Part shown: piece by piece, positions 23,788 through 33,554 of the stretch | Numbering within the stretch: position 1 is the first letter of the stretch | How the letters are laid out: every line of letters begins with the position of its first letter | NCBI RefSeq assembly: GCF_013002705.1 | Contig: NZ_JABEND010000003.1 | Location: forward strand, 186,001-250,000 | Source: Nakamurella aerolata | GTDB lineage: Bacteria > Actinomycetota > Actinomycetes > Mycobacteriales > Nakamurellaceae | Direction of reading: 5' to 3' | DNA length: 64,000 nucleotides | Program-made: the position numbers and the translations under genes | Notes under the pieces: generated by a model | Database searches by the model: none | Seen by the model: the letters and a program-made list of their open reading frames with translations, nothing else | What the model was told of the DNA's origin: nothing

Positions 23788-24771
23788 CTACTTGAGGGTC
23801 TGGACGGTGTCGATCAGCCGGGTGAACTCGGCCAGCGGCTGCGAACCGACCAACGGGTAGCCGTTGATGATGAACGCCGGGGTGGACGGCACGCCGATCT
23901 GGTTGGCGGCATCCAGCTCCGCCATCACGTCCTTGCGGGTGCCGGCATCGGCGAGGCCGGCCCGGAAGGCCGAAAGATCTTTGACGCCAGCGGTTGTCGC
24001 ATACCGCACCAGTGCGTCGTCGGTCAGGTCGGGGTGCCCGGTCTTCGGGGCATCGGCGTAGACCGCCGAAGTGAACTCCCAGAACCGGCCCTGTTCGCCG
24101 GCCGCCCGCCCGGCCATCGCGGCCTTGATCGACTGCTCGCCGAAGATCGGTGCGTCCCGCCACTCGATGCGCAAAGTGCCTGGGGTGACGTATTTGTCGA
24201 CCAGCTTCTGCTCGGTGTCGCGGCTGAACTGCGCGCAGAACGGGCAGCGGTAGTCGGAGTACATCACCATCACGACGGGCGCGTCCCGCTTGCCGAGCGC
24301 GCGCGGATCGTCCGGCTGCCGACGGGCCAGGTCGCCGAACGGCCCGATCTTCGGCGCCTTGCTCGCCGCGGTGCTCGCGGCCACCGGCGTCGATCCGGCG
24401 ACGCCAGCCTCCGGCGCGTCACCCAACGACACCCCCGCCTGGTCGGTCGCTGAATCGCCCGCCGAAGTGTCGGCGGAGCTCACCGCCGATCCGAGCGCGC
24501 CGGAGCCGTTCGTCACGGCCGAACCGGGCGCTGCTTCCGACCCGCCGGCCGCGCCAGGTGTGGCCGAAACCGCAGGCGGGGCAGTCGATCTCACCGGCGC
24601 CGCGCTTCCGGCGCTTCCCACACCCGCTGTGTTGGCCTGGCGAGAAGAGTTCGAACTGTCGGTGGCGGCCGGCCGGACCAGCAGGTAGATCCCGAGCCCG
24701 ATCACCACGGCGGCCACCACCGCGATCACGCCCCAATCGCGCGCGGAGACGGTCGTGCGTCGGGCGCTCAT
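23788..24771 (-). CDS. membrane-anchored DsbA-family thiol oxidoreductase
   Basis: This 327-residue protein has an N-terminal anchor helix (WGVIAVVAAVVIGLGIYLLV), then about 110 residues of Ser/Ala/Gly-rich spacer, then a thioredoxin_4 domain. The redox motif is CPFC near residue 175 (YSDYRCPFCAQF). VPSTPAFIINGYPLVG holds the cis-Pro. It should form or shuffle disulfides outside the membrane and be kept in the right redox state by CcdA next door. The start overlaps the GntR stop by ATGA. Confidence 0.9.
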   Translation of the reverse strand: MSARRTTVSARDWGVIAVVAAVVIGLGIYLLVRPAATDSSNSSRQANTAGVGSAGSAAPVRSTAPPAVSATPGAAGGSEAAPGSAVTNGSGALGSAVSSADTSAGDSATDQAGVSLGDAPEAGVAGSTPVAASTAASKAPKIGPFGDLARRQPDDPRALGKRDAPVVMVMYSDYRCPFCAQFSRDTEQKLVDKYVTPGTLRIEWRDAPIFGEQSIKAAMAGRAAGEQGRFWEFTSAVYADAPKTGHPDLTDDALVRYATTAGVKDLSAFRAGLADAGTRKDVMAELDAANQIGVPSTPAFIINGYPLVGSQPLAEFTRLIDTVQTLK

Positions 24772-25715
24772 GCCGACGTCTCCGCAGCCGCGGCCGGTAC
24801 CGGATCGGGAGCCAGGTCCGGCACCGGCTCGGGCGCTGCCGCGCCGACACCGCTTTCCACCGGGGTGAACTGGTACCGGTGCTGGGTGAATCGCGCCGTC
24901 AGGCTGAACCGGTCGGCGCGGATCAGGGTGTGCCGCCACTCGACGGGCCGCTGCGCCGAGCAGCCGAGCCGGTCGATCGACAGCCCGGCGACGTCGGCGC
25001 CGCAGGCCAGCAACCGGCGGTGCTCCTGGCTCAGCACCGCGGCCGAGATCTCTTCGCTACCGCCGGTCAGCCGCACCCCGCAGGCCAACCAGAGTTGGTT
25101 GTACAGCGAGGTTCTGGAGAAGTCGAGCTGCAGCAACGGCCGGGCGACCGCGGCCGGCAACCACACCCGATCGAGCGCCAACGGCGCCTCGTCCAGCAGC
25201 CGGATGCGTTCCAGATACACCAGTTCGGCGTCCTCCGGCAGCTCCAGCCTGGCGGCCGCCGCCGGATCGCGGCGGGCGTCCAGCGTGAGCACTCGGCTGC
25301 GCTGGGTGTGACCCTGCGACTCGACCGACGCGAACAGGCTGTACAGCGCACCCAGCGGTTGCCTGATCTGATCCGGCGCGGCCAGCTGGGGGTGCCGTCC
25401 CCGACTCGCGGTGACGGTGCCGTCGGCGCGCAGCTCGCGCAGCGCCTCCCTGACGGTGTGCCGACTCACCCCGAACTGCTCGGCCAGCGCCAGCTCGCCG
25501 GGAAAGGCGTCATCGAAGTCGCCGGCGAGCACGCGGTCCCGCAGATGGTCGCGCAGCCGGGCCCACAGCGGGCCGGCCCCAGGCGGAATCGACGGCGCCG
25601 ACGTGGGCAGCGGCGCTTGCGTTGTGGGGTCAGCGGGCGGCGGGGCCGGAAGCGGGGCGGCGGCCAGCGGTTCGGCGGGCAGCGGTTCGGGCGGCAGGGC
25701 GGCGGCGATCGTCAT
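24768..25715 (-). CDS. GntR/HutC-family transcriptional regulator
   Basis: This 315-residue protein has a Pro/Ala-rich first 45 residues. The winged helix is ELALAEQFGVSRHTVREALR, followed by an UTRA ligand domain (YLERIRLLDEAPLALDRVWL, and YNQLWLACGVRL). The HutC subfamily senses small metabolites. It is the first gene of the GntR-DsbA-CcdA unit, so it probably regulates this operon. The last 25 residues are again Ala/Pro-rich. Confidence 0.88.
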   Translation of the reverse strand: MTIAAALPPEPLPAEPLAAAPLPAPPPADPTTQAPLPTSAPSIPPGAGPLWARLRDHLRDRVLAGDFDDAFPGELALAEQFGVSRHTVREALRELRADGTVTASRGRHPQLAAPDQIRQPLGALYSLFASVESQGHTQRSRVLTLDARRDPAAAARLELPEDAELVYLERIRLLDEAPLALDRVWLPAAVARPLLQLDFSRTSLYNQLWLACGVRLTGGSEEISAAVLSQEHRRLLACGADVAGLSIDRLGCSAQRPVEWRHTLIRADRFSLTARFTQHRYQFTPVESGVGAAAPEPVPDLAPDPVPAAAAETSA

Positions 25716-25779
25716 CAGCTCCGGGAATGTACGGACATTTGCCCGTCACGGTACCGAGAGATCGGCTGCAGTTCCAGAC

Positions 25780-25880
25780 CTACCCGGATGTCCCGGAACT
25801 ACCCCGATGTCCCGGAACTACCCTGCTCCCGGAATCCCCTTGTCCCGGAATCCCGTTGTCCCGGAATCCAGATGTGCCGC
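25780..25880. repeat. degenerate minisatellite, unit about 16-19 bp
   Basis: TGTCCCGGAA(C/T) recurs at about 25789, 25808, 25841 and 25857, with a variant GCTCCCGGAAT near 25825; the last units keep a 16-bp period. It fills the gap between the GntR start and the FMN reductase stop and touches the end of the reductase gene. Confidence 0.75.
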
Positions 25881-25882
25881 AA

Positions 25883-26443
25883 TCAGGAGGCGGGAACCAG
25901 GTCCTTGCCCAGCGCCGGGCCGGCGGCGGTGAGCTGCTCGCGGTAGGGCGCGACCACCGCGGCCGGGTCGGCCAGCCGCCAGTCGACGTAGGCGTCCCGC
26001 GGGATGGTGATCTCGACGTTGTCGGCCGCCATGCGCATCTTGACGAACTCGGTGACGGCGCGCAGCTGGGCGCCCCCCATACCGCCGCCGAAGGCGCCGT
26101 AGCTGACGATCAGCGCGGGCTTGGCCTGCCACTCGACGTACAGATAGTCGATGGCGTTCTTCAGCCCGGCCGGGTAGCCGGAGTTGTACTGCGGCGTCAG
26201 GAAGACGACCGCCTCGGCGTCCTTGACCAGCTCGCTCCAGGCCTTGGTGTGCTCGTGCGCATAGTCGATGCTGGCGCCGGCCATCACCGGCTCGTTCAGC
26301 AGCGGGAGGTCGAGTTCGGCCAGGTCGACGACCCGCACCGGCAGCCCGGCGCCCTCGCTCAACAGCGGGGCGATCTGCTCGGCGAGCTGGTCGCCGACGC
26401 GGACCGGCCGGGTACTTCCGACCACCAACAGGATGTGGGCCAT
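25883..26443 (-). CDS. NADPH-dependent FMN reductase-like flavodoxin-fold protein
   Basis: This 186-residue protein has ILLVVGSTRPVRVGDQLAEQ for the FMN phosphate loop, FLTPQYNSGYPAGLKNAIDY for the isoalloxazine site, and SYGAFGGGMGGAQLR. This is the NADPH_FMN_red family, which reduces quinones, azo compounds, chromate or supplies reduced flavin. It could serve a flavin-dependent monooxygenase, but none is adjacent and intact. Confidence 0.92.
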   Translation of the reverse strand: MAHILLVVGSTRPVRVGDQLAEQIAPLLSEGAGLPVRVVDLAELDLPLLNEPVMAGASIDYAHEHTKAWSELVKDAEAVVFLTPQYNSGYPAGLKNAIDYLYVEWQAKPALIVSYGAFGGGMGGAQLRAVTEFVKMRMAADNVEITIPRDAYVDWRLADPAAVVAPYREQLTAAGPALGKDLVPAS

Positions 26444-26474
26444 ACGAATCCTCTTCTTTCAGGTTCTGCTCAGG

Positions 26475-26514
26475 ACGTTTCAGCTGCGCTGGACACGTTT
26501 CAGCTGCGCTGGAC
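26475..26514. repeat. 20-bp tandem duplication upstream of the FMN reductase
   Basis: ACGTTTCAGCTGCGCTGGAC is repeated exactly at 26475-26494 and 26495-26514. It lies 32-71 bp upstream of the reductase start and may contain duplicated regulator sites. Confidence 0.85.
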
Positions 26515-26606
26515 GCCACTCGGACGGGGTGCTCGTTCGCGATCCGTGCGCCGGCCGCGGTCAGCGGGCCGCCCGGCCACGCCGCCGAGTTGCTTGAAGG
26601 ATCAAG

Positions 26607-26623
26607 AGTTCACAATGTGAACT
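26607..26623. promoter_or_regulatory. 17-bp perfect palindrome in the reductase/DUF4032 divergent region
   Basis: AGTTCACAATGTGAACT is a perfect dyad with 8-bp arms about one central base, 43 bp before the DUF4032 start. Such AT-richer dyads are typical operators of TetR-, GntR- or CRP-like regulators. No regulator gene is adjacent. Confidence 0.6.
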
Positions 26624-26665
26624 ATTTGCCGGGTATTCCACCCGTAGCTCCCCTAGGCTGGTTCG

Positions 26666-28033
26666 GTGCGGATGCAATTCGCGGCGGGACCGGATCCCAC
26701 GGACCTGTTGACGCTCCCCTGGTCCACCCCGCTGGAGGACTGGCCGCGGGACAAGCTGGTGAGCCTGCCCCGCGGCATCTCCCGGCACGTGGTCCGGTTC
26801 GTTCGCATCGGCGGCATCGTCTACGCCGTCAAGGAGATCGACACCGACCTCGCCCAGCGCGAGTTCGACCTGCTGCGCGCCCTGGCGAAGACCGGGGTGC
26901 CGGTGGTGGAGGCGGTCGGCGTCGTGGCCGGGCGCACCACTCCGGACGGTGAGCCGCTGAACGCCGCGTTGGTCACCAAGCACCTGCGCTTCTCGTTGCC
27001 TTACCGAGCACTGTTCTCCCGCCGGCTGGACCCCGACCTGGAGAACAAGCTGCTCGACGCGCTGGCCGAGCTGCTGGTCCGGCTGCACCTCGTCGGCTTC
27101 TACTGGGGCGATTGCTCGCTGTCCAACACGTTGTTCCGCCGCGACGCCGGCGCTCTCGCCGCCTATCTGGTTGACGCCGAGACCGGGTCCATTCGCCCCA
27201 CGCTGTCCGACGGACAACGGTTGGGAGACTTGGACATTGCCGAGACCAACCTGGCCGGGGAGCTGCTCGATCTGCAGATGTCAGGGCTGCTGCCGGAATC
27301 GGTGGACCCGGTCGAGACCGCCCAGTCGGTGGTCACCCGCTACAACAACCTGTGGCGCGAACTCACTGCGCCGCAACAACTCGGCGACGACGAGTGGTGG
27401 CAGGTGGAGCGAAAGATCCGTCGGCTCAACGAGTTGGGCTACGACGTCGGGCAGATTCAGATCAATGAGGACGGCGAGAACGGTGGCCAGCAGTATCTGC
27501 AGACGCAGGTGGTGGAGGCCGGTCACCATCGCCGCCGGTTGATGCAACTGACCGGACTCGACGTGCAGGAGAATCAGGCGCGGCGGATCCTCAACGACCT
27601 CGACACCTTCCGCGGCCAGGCCGTGATGCCGGACACCGACGTCGACGAACTGACGGTCGCGCACCACTGGCTGACCGACGTGTTCGAGCCCGTCATCGAG
27701 GCGATCCCGCCGGAGCTCAGCAACAAGCTGGAGCCCGCGGAGATTTTCCACGAGGTGCTCGAGCACCGCTGGTTCCTGTCCGAGGCGGCCGGTCGCGAGG
27801 TGTCGATGGCCGACGCCACCCGCTCGTACATCGACAACGTGCTGCCCTACCGTCCCGAGGAGGCGGCGCTGCTCGACCCGGCGCTGATGGGCATCGGCTC
27901 GGTCGACGACGTGCCGGACGATCAGGACACCACCGCGCCGAAGACCGTCGGCGGGTTCGCGGCCGCGCAGGCCCAACCGGCGGCCAACAACCCCACCGAC
28001 AACGGCAGCGGGCCTGCGAGCGGCAACCCGTAA
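26666..28033 (+). CDS. DUF4032 protein with kinase-like N-terminal domain
   Basis: This 455-residue protein starts at the GTG at 26666 or the ATG at 26672. YAVKEIDTDLAQREFDLLRA resembles the VAIK lysine and C-helix of protein-kinase-like folds. LHLVGFYWGDCSLSNTLFRR resembles the catalytic loop (D followed by N), and YLVDAETG the DxE/DFG position. The C-terminal half is the actinobacterial DUF4032 domain, and the end is disordered (Ala/Gln/Asn-rich). It could be a lipopolysaccharide-kinase-like phosphotransferase; the substrate is unknown. Confidence 0.85.
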   Translation: MRMQFAAGPDPTDLLTLPWSTPLEDWPRDKLVSLPRGISRHVVRFVRIGGIVYAVKEIDTDLAQREFDLLRALAKTGVPVVEAVGVVAGRTTPDGEPLNAALVTKHLRFSLPYRALFSRRLDPDLENKLLDALAELLVRLHLVGFYWGDCSLSNTLFRRDAGALAAYLVDAETGSIRPTLSDGQRLGDLDIAETNLAGELLDLQMSGLLPESVDPVETAQSVVTRYNNLWRELTAPQQLGDDEWWQVERKIRRLNELGYDVGQIQINEDGENGGQQYLQTQVVEAGHHRRRLMQLTGLDVQENQARRILNDLDTFRGQAVMPDTDVDELTVAHHWLTDVFEPVIEAIPPELSNKLEPAEIFHEVLEHRWFLSEAAGREVSMADATRSYIDNVLPYRPEEAALLDPALMGIGSVDDVPDDQDTTAPKTVGGFAAAQAQPAANNPTDNGSGPASGNP

Positions 28034-28053
28034 TTGCTGGATGGTGAAGCGGA

Positions 28054-28125
28054 GCCACCAGACGGACTCGAACCGTCAACCTTCGCTTTACAAGAGCGCT
28101 GCGCTACCGATTGCGCCATGGTGGC
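28054..28125 (-). tRNA. tRNA-Thr (anticodon UGU)
   Basis: A 72-nt cloverleaf reads on the minus strand. The 7-bp acceptor is GCCACCA/TGGTGGC, the D-stem GCGC/GCGC, the anticodon loop CTTGTAA with TGT at 34-36, and the T-arm GACGG-TTCGAGT-CCGTC. The anticodon stem has one end mismatch. CCA is not encoded. It lies between two genes and has no neighbouring tRNA. Confidence 0.93.
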
Positions 28126-28164
28126 CGGCCACGCCGAACCTGCGCCCGGCGGCCAGCACCAAGA

Positions 28165-28887
28165 CTAACGGCCGGGACGCCGCGCGAATTGCGGTGTGTG
28201 ACGCGCGGGATCCCGCAGGCCGGACAGTTCGGCCGACGGCCGCGGCATCCGCGCCCCGGCACCGCCGGCCCCAGCTCCACCGGCACCGGCGCCGCCGACA
28301 CCCGAACCGCCGACACCAGCGCCACCGGCGGCGGATCTGACAGCCGACCCGGGGGCCCGCGAGCCGGCCGCGGTACGTTCCGCCTCGCCCGCCGAGCCGG
28401 CGACGGCCAGATCGATGAGGCGGGCCCTGCACTCGGGCACCGTCATCCCCATCAGGTGCGCGAGCGCCTTCAACGCGCCCTCGCCGAGACTTTCGGTGAC
28501 GCCGTCCACCGCGCCCTCCGGGTGCCGGATGGAGAACCAGCGGCGCACCGGCGCCAGCACCTCGTCGGTGGTGGCGAGCACGTCGGCCACCCGTAACGAG
28601 ATGGTGGCCCGGCCGCTGAGCTGACCGGCCGGCACGATCGACCGCTCCGCCGCGGCGATCAGCGCTCCGCAGTCTTCGCCGAGCGCCCTGGCGATCACCC
28701 AGAACACGTCGACTCGCAGCGAGCGGTGCCCGGTCTCGTAGTTGGCCAGCGCGGCCTTCGACACCAGTCCATTGGTGCGGGTGGCGACTTGCGCCTGGGT
28801 AAGACTCTGGCGGCGGCGAGACTCACGCAATTGCGCACAGAGCGCTGCGGCGAATCCAGCCTGCTGATCGGCGTCCAGCGGCGGCAC
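28165..28887 (-). CDS. XRE-family DNA-binding protein with Gly/Ala-rich tail
   Basis: This 240-residue protein starts at a GTG (28887). Residues 18-75 form a HTH_3 domain (LTQAQVATRTNGLVSKAALA, NYETGHRSLRVDVFWVIARA). A helical middle part (residues 95-160) is followed by a low-complexity tail of GGAGVGG and GAGAGG units. It is divergent from def across about 120 bp and could regulate itself. No ligand domain was recognised. Confidence 0.82.
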   Translation of the reverse strand: MPPLDADQQAGFAAALCAQLRESRRRQSLTQAQVATRTNGLVSKAALANYETGHRSLRVDVFWVIARALGEDCGALIAAAERSIVPAGQLSGRATISLRVADVLATTDEVLAPVRRWFSIRHPEGAVDGVTESLGEGALKALAHLMGMTVPECRARLIDLAVAGSAGEAERTAAGSRAPGSAVRSAAGGAGVGGSGVGGAGAGGAGAGGAGARMPRPSAELSGLRDPARHTPQFARRPGR

Positions 28888-29006
28888 GGGCTCACATCCA
28901 TCCGACGGGGTAACAGAGCGGCAATTCGATAGGCAGGAACATTACACCAAATAGGTGAGACGCTCTCGGGAGGATCACTCTCAGTGACCCATCTTATGCT
29001 GCTGAC

Positions 29007-29579
29007 ATGACCGTGCGCCCGATCGTGATCTACGGCGAACCCGTGCTGCATCGCGCCACCACCCCGGTGACCGTGTTCGATGACGAGCTCAAGCAATTCG
29101 TCGACGATCTGTTCGAAACCAACACAGCGGCACACGGAGCCGGACTGGCGGCGAACCAGGTGGGTGACGACCGCAGGGTGTTCATCTACGACTGCCCGGA
29201 CGACGAGGGCGTCCGCCACAAGGGCTACGTCGTCAACCCTGTGCTGCAGACCAGCGAGATCCCGGAGACCATGCCCGATCCCGACAACGATTGGGAGGGT
29301 TGCCTTTCCGTCCCGGGAGAGAACTACCCGACCGGCCGGGCCAGCTGGGCCAAGGTGACCGGCGTCGACGCCGACAACAACCCGATCGAGGTGGAAGGCA
29401 CCGGCTACTTCGCCCGCTGCCTGCAGCACGAGACCGATCATCTCGACGGGTTCGTGTACCTGGACCGCCTGGTCGGCAGGTACGCCAGGGCCGCCAAGAA
29501 GATGGTCAAGGCCAACGGCTGGACGGTGCCGGGCAACAGCTGGCTCCCCGGTTCGGTGCCCGACCCGTTCGGGCACTGA
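29007..29579 (+). CDS. def: peptide deformylase
   Basis: This 190-residue enzyme removes the formyl group from new N-terminal methionines. All three motifs are present: [10 protein letters not shown] (44-53), EGCLSVPG with the metal ligand Cys99, and QHETDHLDG with His141, Glu142 and His145. The length and C-terminal extension ([17 protein letters not shown]) match actinobacterial type 1 enzymes. TATGCT at about 28994 is a possible -10 close to the ATG, suggesting a very short leader. Confidence 0.96.
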   Translation: MTVRPIVIYGEPVLHRATTPVTVFDDELKQFVDDLFETNTAAHGAGLAANQVGDDRRVFIYDCPDDEGVRHKGYVVNPVLQTSEIPETMPDPDNDWEGCLSVPGENYPTGRASWAKVTGVDADNNPIEVEGTGYFARCLQHETDHLDGFVYLDRLVGRYARAAKKMVKANGWTVPGNSWLPGSVPDPFGH

Positions 29580-29685
29580 GCGCCTCGTTCGGTCCAACGG
29601 CCGGCTCGCTCCCGTCGCCGGAGGGACCCTCGCCCGACTGCCCACCAACGGTGCTCAGCCCCCGCGATCACTAGACTCGGCAGTT

Positions 29686-32052
29686 GTGAGCAAGGACAGC
29701 AGCGAACGAAAAGCCAAGCAAGACAAGGCCACCGCAGGATCAGGCAAAGCGGCTAAACCGTCCCGCAAGCTCCATCCGCTCGACTCGACGACGGCCCCCG
29801 CCCCGGACGAACGCGCCAACATGGTGGTGGTCGCGAACCGGTTGCCGTTCGACCTGAAGAAGCAGCCGGACGGCAGCACCAAGGCCACCCAGGCGCCGGG
29901 GGGTCTGGTCACCGCGCTCGCCCCGATCCTGTCCCGCCGGGAAGGCGCCTGGATCGGCTGGCCGGGTGACGCCGACGTCGCGCTGGAACCGACCACCACC
30001 GACGGACTCACCCTCTACCCGGTGCCGTTGAGCCACGACGAGGTGGAGAATTACTACGAGGGCTTCTCCAACGCAACGCTGTGGCCGCTGTACCACGACG
30101 CGGTGGCCGAACCGGAGTTCCACCGGCACTGGTGGGACGCCTACCAGCGGGTCAACCGCCGCTTCGCGGAGAAGGCCGCTGCGGTCGCCGCCGAAGGGGC
30201 GACGGTCTGGGTGCACGACTACCAGCTGCAGCTGGTGCCGGCCATGCTCCGGCAGCTGCGGCCCGATGTGCGGATCGGGTTCTTCCTGCACATCCCGTTC
30301 CCGCCGGCTGAGCTGTTCATGCGGCTACCGGCCCGCGCGGCCATCATGGAGGGCCTGATGGGTGCCGACCTGATCGGTTTCCAGGTGCCGGGCGCCGTCC
30401 GCAACTTCACCAGGCTGGCCCGCACGCTGCTGGACGCCGAGGTCACCGGCACCACGCTGCGCTACGACGACAGGCAGATCAGGGTGGGGGCTTTCCCGAT
30501 CTCGATCGACAGCGAAGCGCAGAGCGAACTGGCCACCCAGCCGCACGTCACCGAGGCTGCCGCCCAGTTGCGCGAGGATCTGGGCCTGCCCCGCAAGATC
30601 ATCCTCGGCGTCGACCGGCTCGACTACACCAAGGGCATCAACGTGCGGCTGCGCGCCTTCGGCGAGTTGCTGGCCGAACGCGACCCGGCGGTGGACGACG
30701 CGGTGATGATCCAGATCGCCACGCCCTCGCGGGAGCGGCTGGGTTCGTACGTGCGCACCCGGGAGGACATCGAGCGTCAGGTCGGCGCACTGAACGGTGA
30801 CTACGGACGGATCGGCCGGCCCGCGGTGCACTACCTGCACCAGTCGTTCCCGCGGGAGGACCTTGCCGCGTTCTACGTCGCGGCCGACGTGATGGCGGTG
30901 ACCCCACTGCGCGACGGAATGAACCTGGTGGCCAAGGAATATGTGGCCTGCCGGTCCGCCGGCGACGGGGTACTGCTGCTCAGCGAGTTCACCGGGGCCG
31001 CGAACGAGCTCAAGCAGGCGCTGCTGGTGAACCCGTACGACACCAACGGCGTGAAACAGGCGCTGCGTCGCGCGCTGCAGATGCCGATGACGGAGCAGAA
31101 GAAGCGGATGCGGGCGATGCGGCGGCAGGTCGCCACCCACGACGTCGATGCCTGGGCGCGCTCGTTCCTGTCCACCCTCGAGGACACCCGCGATCCCGCA
31201 GGGGCGGCCCTGCGGCGGCTGCCGAGCGACATCGTCGAGGTGATCGACCAGCTCGCCGCCACCCCGAACCTGTTGGTGGGGACGGACTTTGACGGGGTGC
31301 TCGCGCCGATTGTCGACGACCCGGCTTCGGCCCGGCCGCTGCCGGACTCGGTGCAGGCGCTGCGCACCCTTGCGATGCTGCCGAACACCTCGGTCGCGGT
31401 GATCTCCGGGCGGCAGCTGGAATCGTTGCGGGCGCTGCTCGGCGACGCCGGCCCGGTGTACATGATCGGCTCGCACGGCGCCGAGGACGCCGGCATTCTC
31501 GGGGTGCCGCAACCACAACAACCCGCCGAGGCCGGTCCGACCCCGCCGACGCTGACCGCAGCGCAGCAGGATCTCAAGGACAGGGTCGAGGCGGAGACCG
31601 CGAGCATCGCCGAGCAGTTTCCCGGGGTCAGGCTGGAGCACAAGCCGACCGGCGTGACGGTGCACGTACGCGGGTTGCCGGCCGAGGTGGAGAAGCAGGT
31701 GGACCAGCGGGTGCGCGAGGGTGTCGGCAGCTGGGACGGGGTGCGGCTGCTCCCGGGCAAGAAGGTGCTTGAACTGTCCGTCGTGTCCGCAGACAAGGGC
31801 GCGGCACTTGCTGCCCTGAAGAACGGTTTGTCTTCCAGCGCAGCGCTTTTCGTCGGCGACGACGTGACGGACGAGCACGCCTTCGCGGTGCTGGACGTGC
31901 ACGACGAACCGCAGGCGCAGGGCCCGGACATCGGCATCAAGGTGGGCCCGGGCGACACCATCGCGAAGTTCCGCATCGACAATCCACGACGGGTGGCCGA
32001 TCTGTTCACCGCCCTGGCCGCGGCTCGGCAGCGGCACCTGCGGATAAGCTGA
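29686..32052 (+). CDS. otsA: bifunctional trehalose-6-phosphate synthase/phosphatase (OtsA-OtsB fusion)
   Basis: This is a 788-residue protein starting at a GTG. After a Lys/Ser-rich leader of 45 residues comes a GT20 synthase: [25 protein letters not shown], the [10 protein letters not shown] block, [10 protein letters not shown] and [13 protein letters not shown]. From about residue 525 comes a HAD phosphatase: [14 protein letters not shown] with the nucleophilic Asp, [22 protein letters not shown] and [12 protein letters not shown]. One chain would therefore make trehalose from UDP-glucose and glucose-6-phosphate for osmoprotection. In many bacteria the two are separate genes. Confidence 0.95.
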   Translation: MSKDSSERKAKQDKATAGSGKAAKPSRKLHPLDSTTAPAPDERANMVVVANRLPFDLKKQPDGSTKATQAPGGLVTALAPILSRREGAWIGWPGDADVALEPTTTDGLTLYPVPLSHDEVENYYEGFSNATLWPLYHDAVAEPEFHRHWWDAYQRVNRRFAEKAAAVAAEGATVWVHDYQLQLVPAMLRQLRPDVRIGFFLHIPFPPAELFMRLPARAAIMEGLMGADLIGFQVPGAVRNFTRLARTLLDAEVTGTTLRYDDRQIRVGAFPISIDSEAQSELATQPHVTEAAAQLREDLGLPRKIILGVDRLDYTKGINVRLRAFGELLAERDPAVDDAVMIQIATPSRERLGSYVRTREDIERQVGALNGDYGRIGRPAVHYLHQSFPREDLAAFYVAADVMAVTPLRDGMNLVAKEYVACRSAGDGVLLLSEFTGAANELKQALLVNPYDTNGVKQALRRALQMPMTEQKKRMRAMRRQVATHDVDAWARSFLSTLEDTRDPAGAALRRLPSDIVEVIDQLAATPNLLVGTDFDGVLAPIVDDPASARPLPDSVQALRTLAMLPNTSVAVISGRQLESLRALLGDAGPVYMIGSHGAEDAGILGVPQPQQPAEAGPTPPTLTAAQQDLKDRVEAETASIAEQFPGVRLEHKPTGVTVHVRGLPAEVEKQVDQRVREGVGSWDGVRLLPGKKVLELSVVSADKGAALAALKNGLSSSAALFVGDDVTDEHAFAVLDVHDEPQAQGPDIGIKVGPGDTIAKFRIDNPRRVADLFTALAAARQRHLRIS

Positions 32053-32057
32053 CCCGC

Positions 32058-33497
32058 ATGCCCAAGCAACCCGTGGTGACCCCGCGCGCCCAAGATTTCC
32101 CGCGCTGGTATCAGGACGTCATTGCCAAGGCCGAGCTGGCCGACAACGGCCCGGTGCGCGGCACCATGGTGATCCGACCGTACGGCTGGGCGATCTGGGA
32201 GCGGATGCAGGCGGCGATGGACGCCCGCATCAAGGCCGCCGGCGCCGAGAACTGCTATCTGCCGCTGTTCATCCCCGAGTCGTACCTGTCACGCGAGGCC
32301 GAGCACGTCGAGGGCTTCTCGCCAGAGCTGGCGGTGGTGACCCACGCCGGCGGCAAAGACCTGGAAGAGCCGGTGGTGGTGCGACCCACCAGCGAGACGG
32401 TGTTCGGCGAGTTCATGGCCAAGTGGGTGACCAGCCACCGCGATCTTCCGCTGCTGCTGAACCAGTGGGCCAACGTGGTGCGCTGGGAGATGCGGCCGCG
32501 AGTGTTCTTGCGTACCAGTGAGTTTCTGTGGCAGGAAGGACACACCGCGCACGCCACCGAGGCGGACGCCAGTGCCTATGCCAGGCGCATCCTGCACGAG
32601 GTGTATGCCGATTTCATGCGCACCGAGTTGGCGATGCCGGTGCTCGCCGGACGCAAGACCAAGCGGGAACGCTTCGCCGGCGCCACCAACACCATGACGC
32701 TGGAAGCCATGATGGGCGACGGCAAGGCGCTGCAGATGGGCACCAGTCACGAGCTCGGCCAGAACTTCGCGCGCGCCTTCGACATCGGCTTCACCGATGT
32801 GGATCAGCAGCGCCAGCTGGCCTGGACCACCTCGTGGGGTACCTCCACCCGGATGGTCGGCGGGCTGATCATGTGCCACGGCGACGACGCCGGCCTGCGG
32901 ATACCTCCGCGGCTGGCCGCCACCCAGGCACTGGTGACCATCGTCAAGTCAGCACCGGAGGTGGATTCGACTGCGGCACAGCTGGTTTCGGAACTGGCCG
33001 CGGCCGGTGTGCGGGTCAGGCTGGACGACAGGGTGGACACCCCCTACGGCCGCCGCGCGGTGGACGCCGAGCTCAAGGGCATCCCGGTGCGGGTCGAGGT
33101 GGGGCCGCGTGATCTCGCCGACGGCCAGGTGACGCTGGTTCGCCGGGTGCCGGGCAGCAAGGAGCCGGTGCGGGTGGGAGAGGTTGCCCAGCAAGTGGTT
33201 TCGGCACTGGCCGCCGATCACCAGGCACTCTACGACGAGGCGCTGCAGCGCCGCGATGCCGCCACCGTCGACGCCGGCTCGGTGGACGAGGCCGTCGACG
33301 CGGCGCAGACCGGCTGGGCTCGGCTGCCGTGGAAGCTGCTGGGCGACGAGGGCGAAGCGCGGATCGCCGGGCAGGGCATCACGGTGCGCTGTCTGGTGGT
33401 GCCGGACGCCGACGTCGAGGGCGGATACCGGGTGCCGGACACCGACGACGTTGCGGTGGAACCGGAGCTCACGGCGATCGTCGCCCGCGCCTACTGA
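32058..33497 (+). CDS. proS: prolyl-tRNA synthetase, type 3 (archaeal/eukaryotic-like)
   Basis: This 479-residue class II synthetase starts 5 bp after otsAB. RGTMVIRPYGWAIWE, VVRPTSETVF, RTSEFLWQEGHTAHAT and the motif 3-like SWGTSTRMVGGLIMCHGDD establish the ProRS core. The compact length without an INS editing domain, and the C-terminal zinc-less extension after the anticodon-binding domain, define the type 3 form. It charges tRNA-Pro in the cytosol. Confidence 0.95.
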   Translation: MPKQPVVTPRAQDFPRWYQDVIAKAELADNGPVRGTMVIRPYGWAIWERMQAAMDARIKAAGAENCYLPLFIPESYLSREAEHVEGFSPELAVVTHAGGKDLEEPVVVRPTSETVFGEFMAKWVTSHRDLPLLLNQWANVVRWEMRPRVFLRTSEFLWQEGHTAHATEADASAYARRILHEVYADFMRTELAMPVLAGRKTKRERFAGATNTMTLEAMMGDGKALQMGTSHELGQNFARAFDIGFTDVDQQRQLAWTTSWGTSTRMVGGLIMCHGDDAGLRIPPRLAATQALVTIVKSAPEVDSTAAQLVSELAAAGVRVRLDDRVDTPYGRRAVDAELKGIPVRVEVGPRDLADGQVTLVRRVPGSKEPVRVGEVAQQVVSALAADHQALYDEALQRRDAATVDAGSVDEAVDAAQTGWARLPWKLLGDEGEARIAGQGITVRCLVVPDADVEGGYRVPDTDDVAVEPELTAIVARAY

Positions 33498-33554
33498 GCG
33501 CGCTTCGCAGCGGGCCGACCAGCGTCGCCGCCGCGGGCGGGCAACAGCTCGCAG

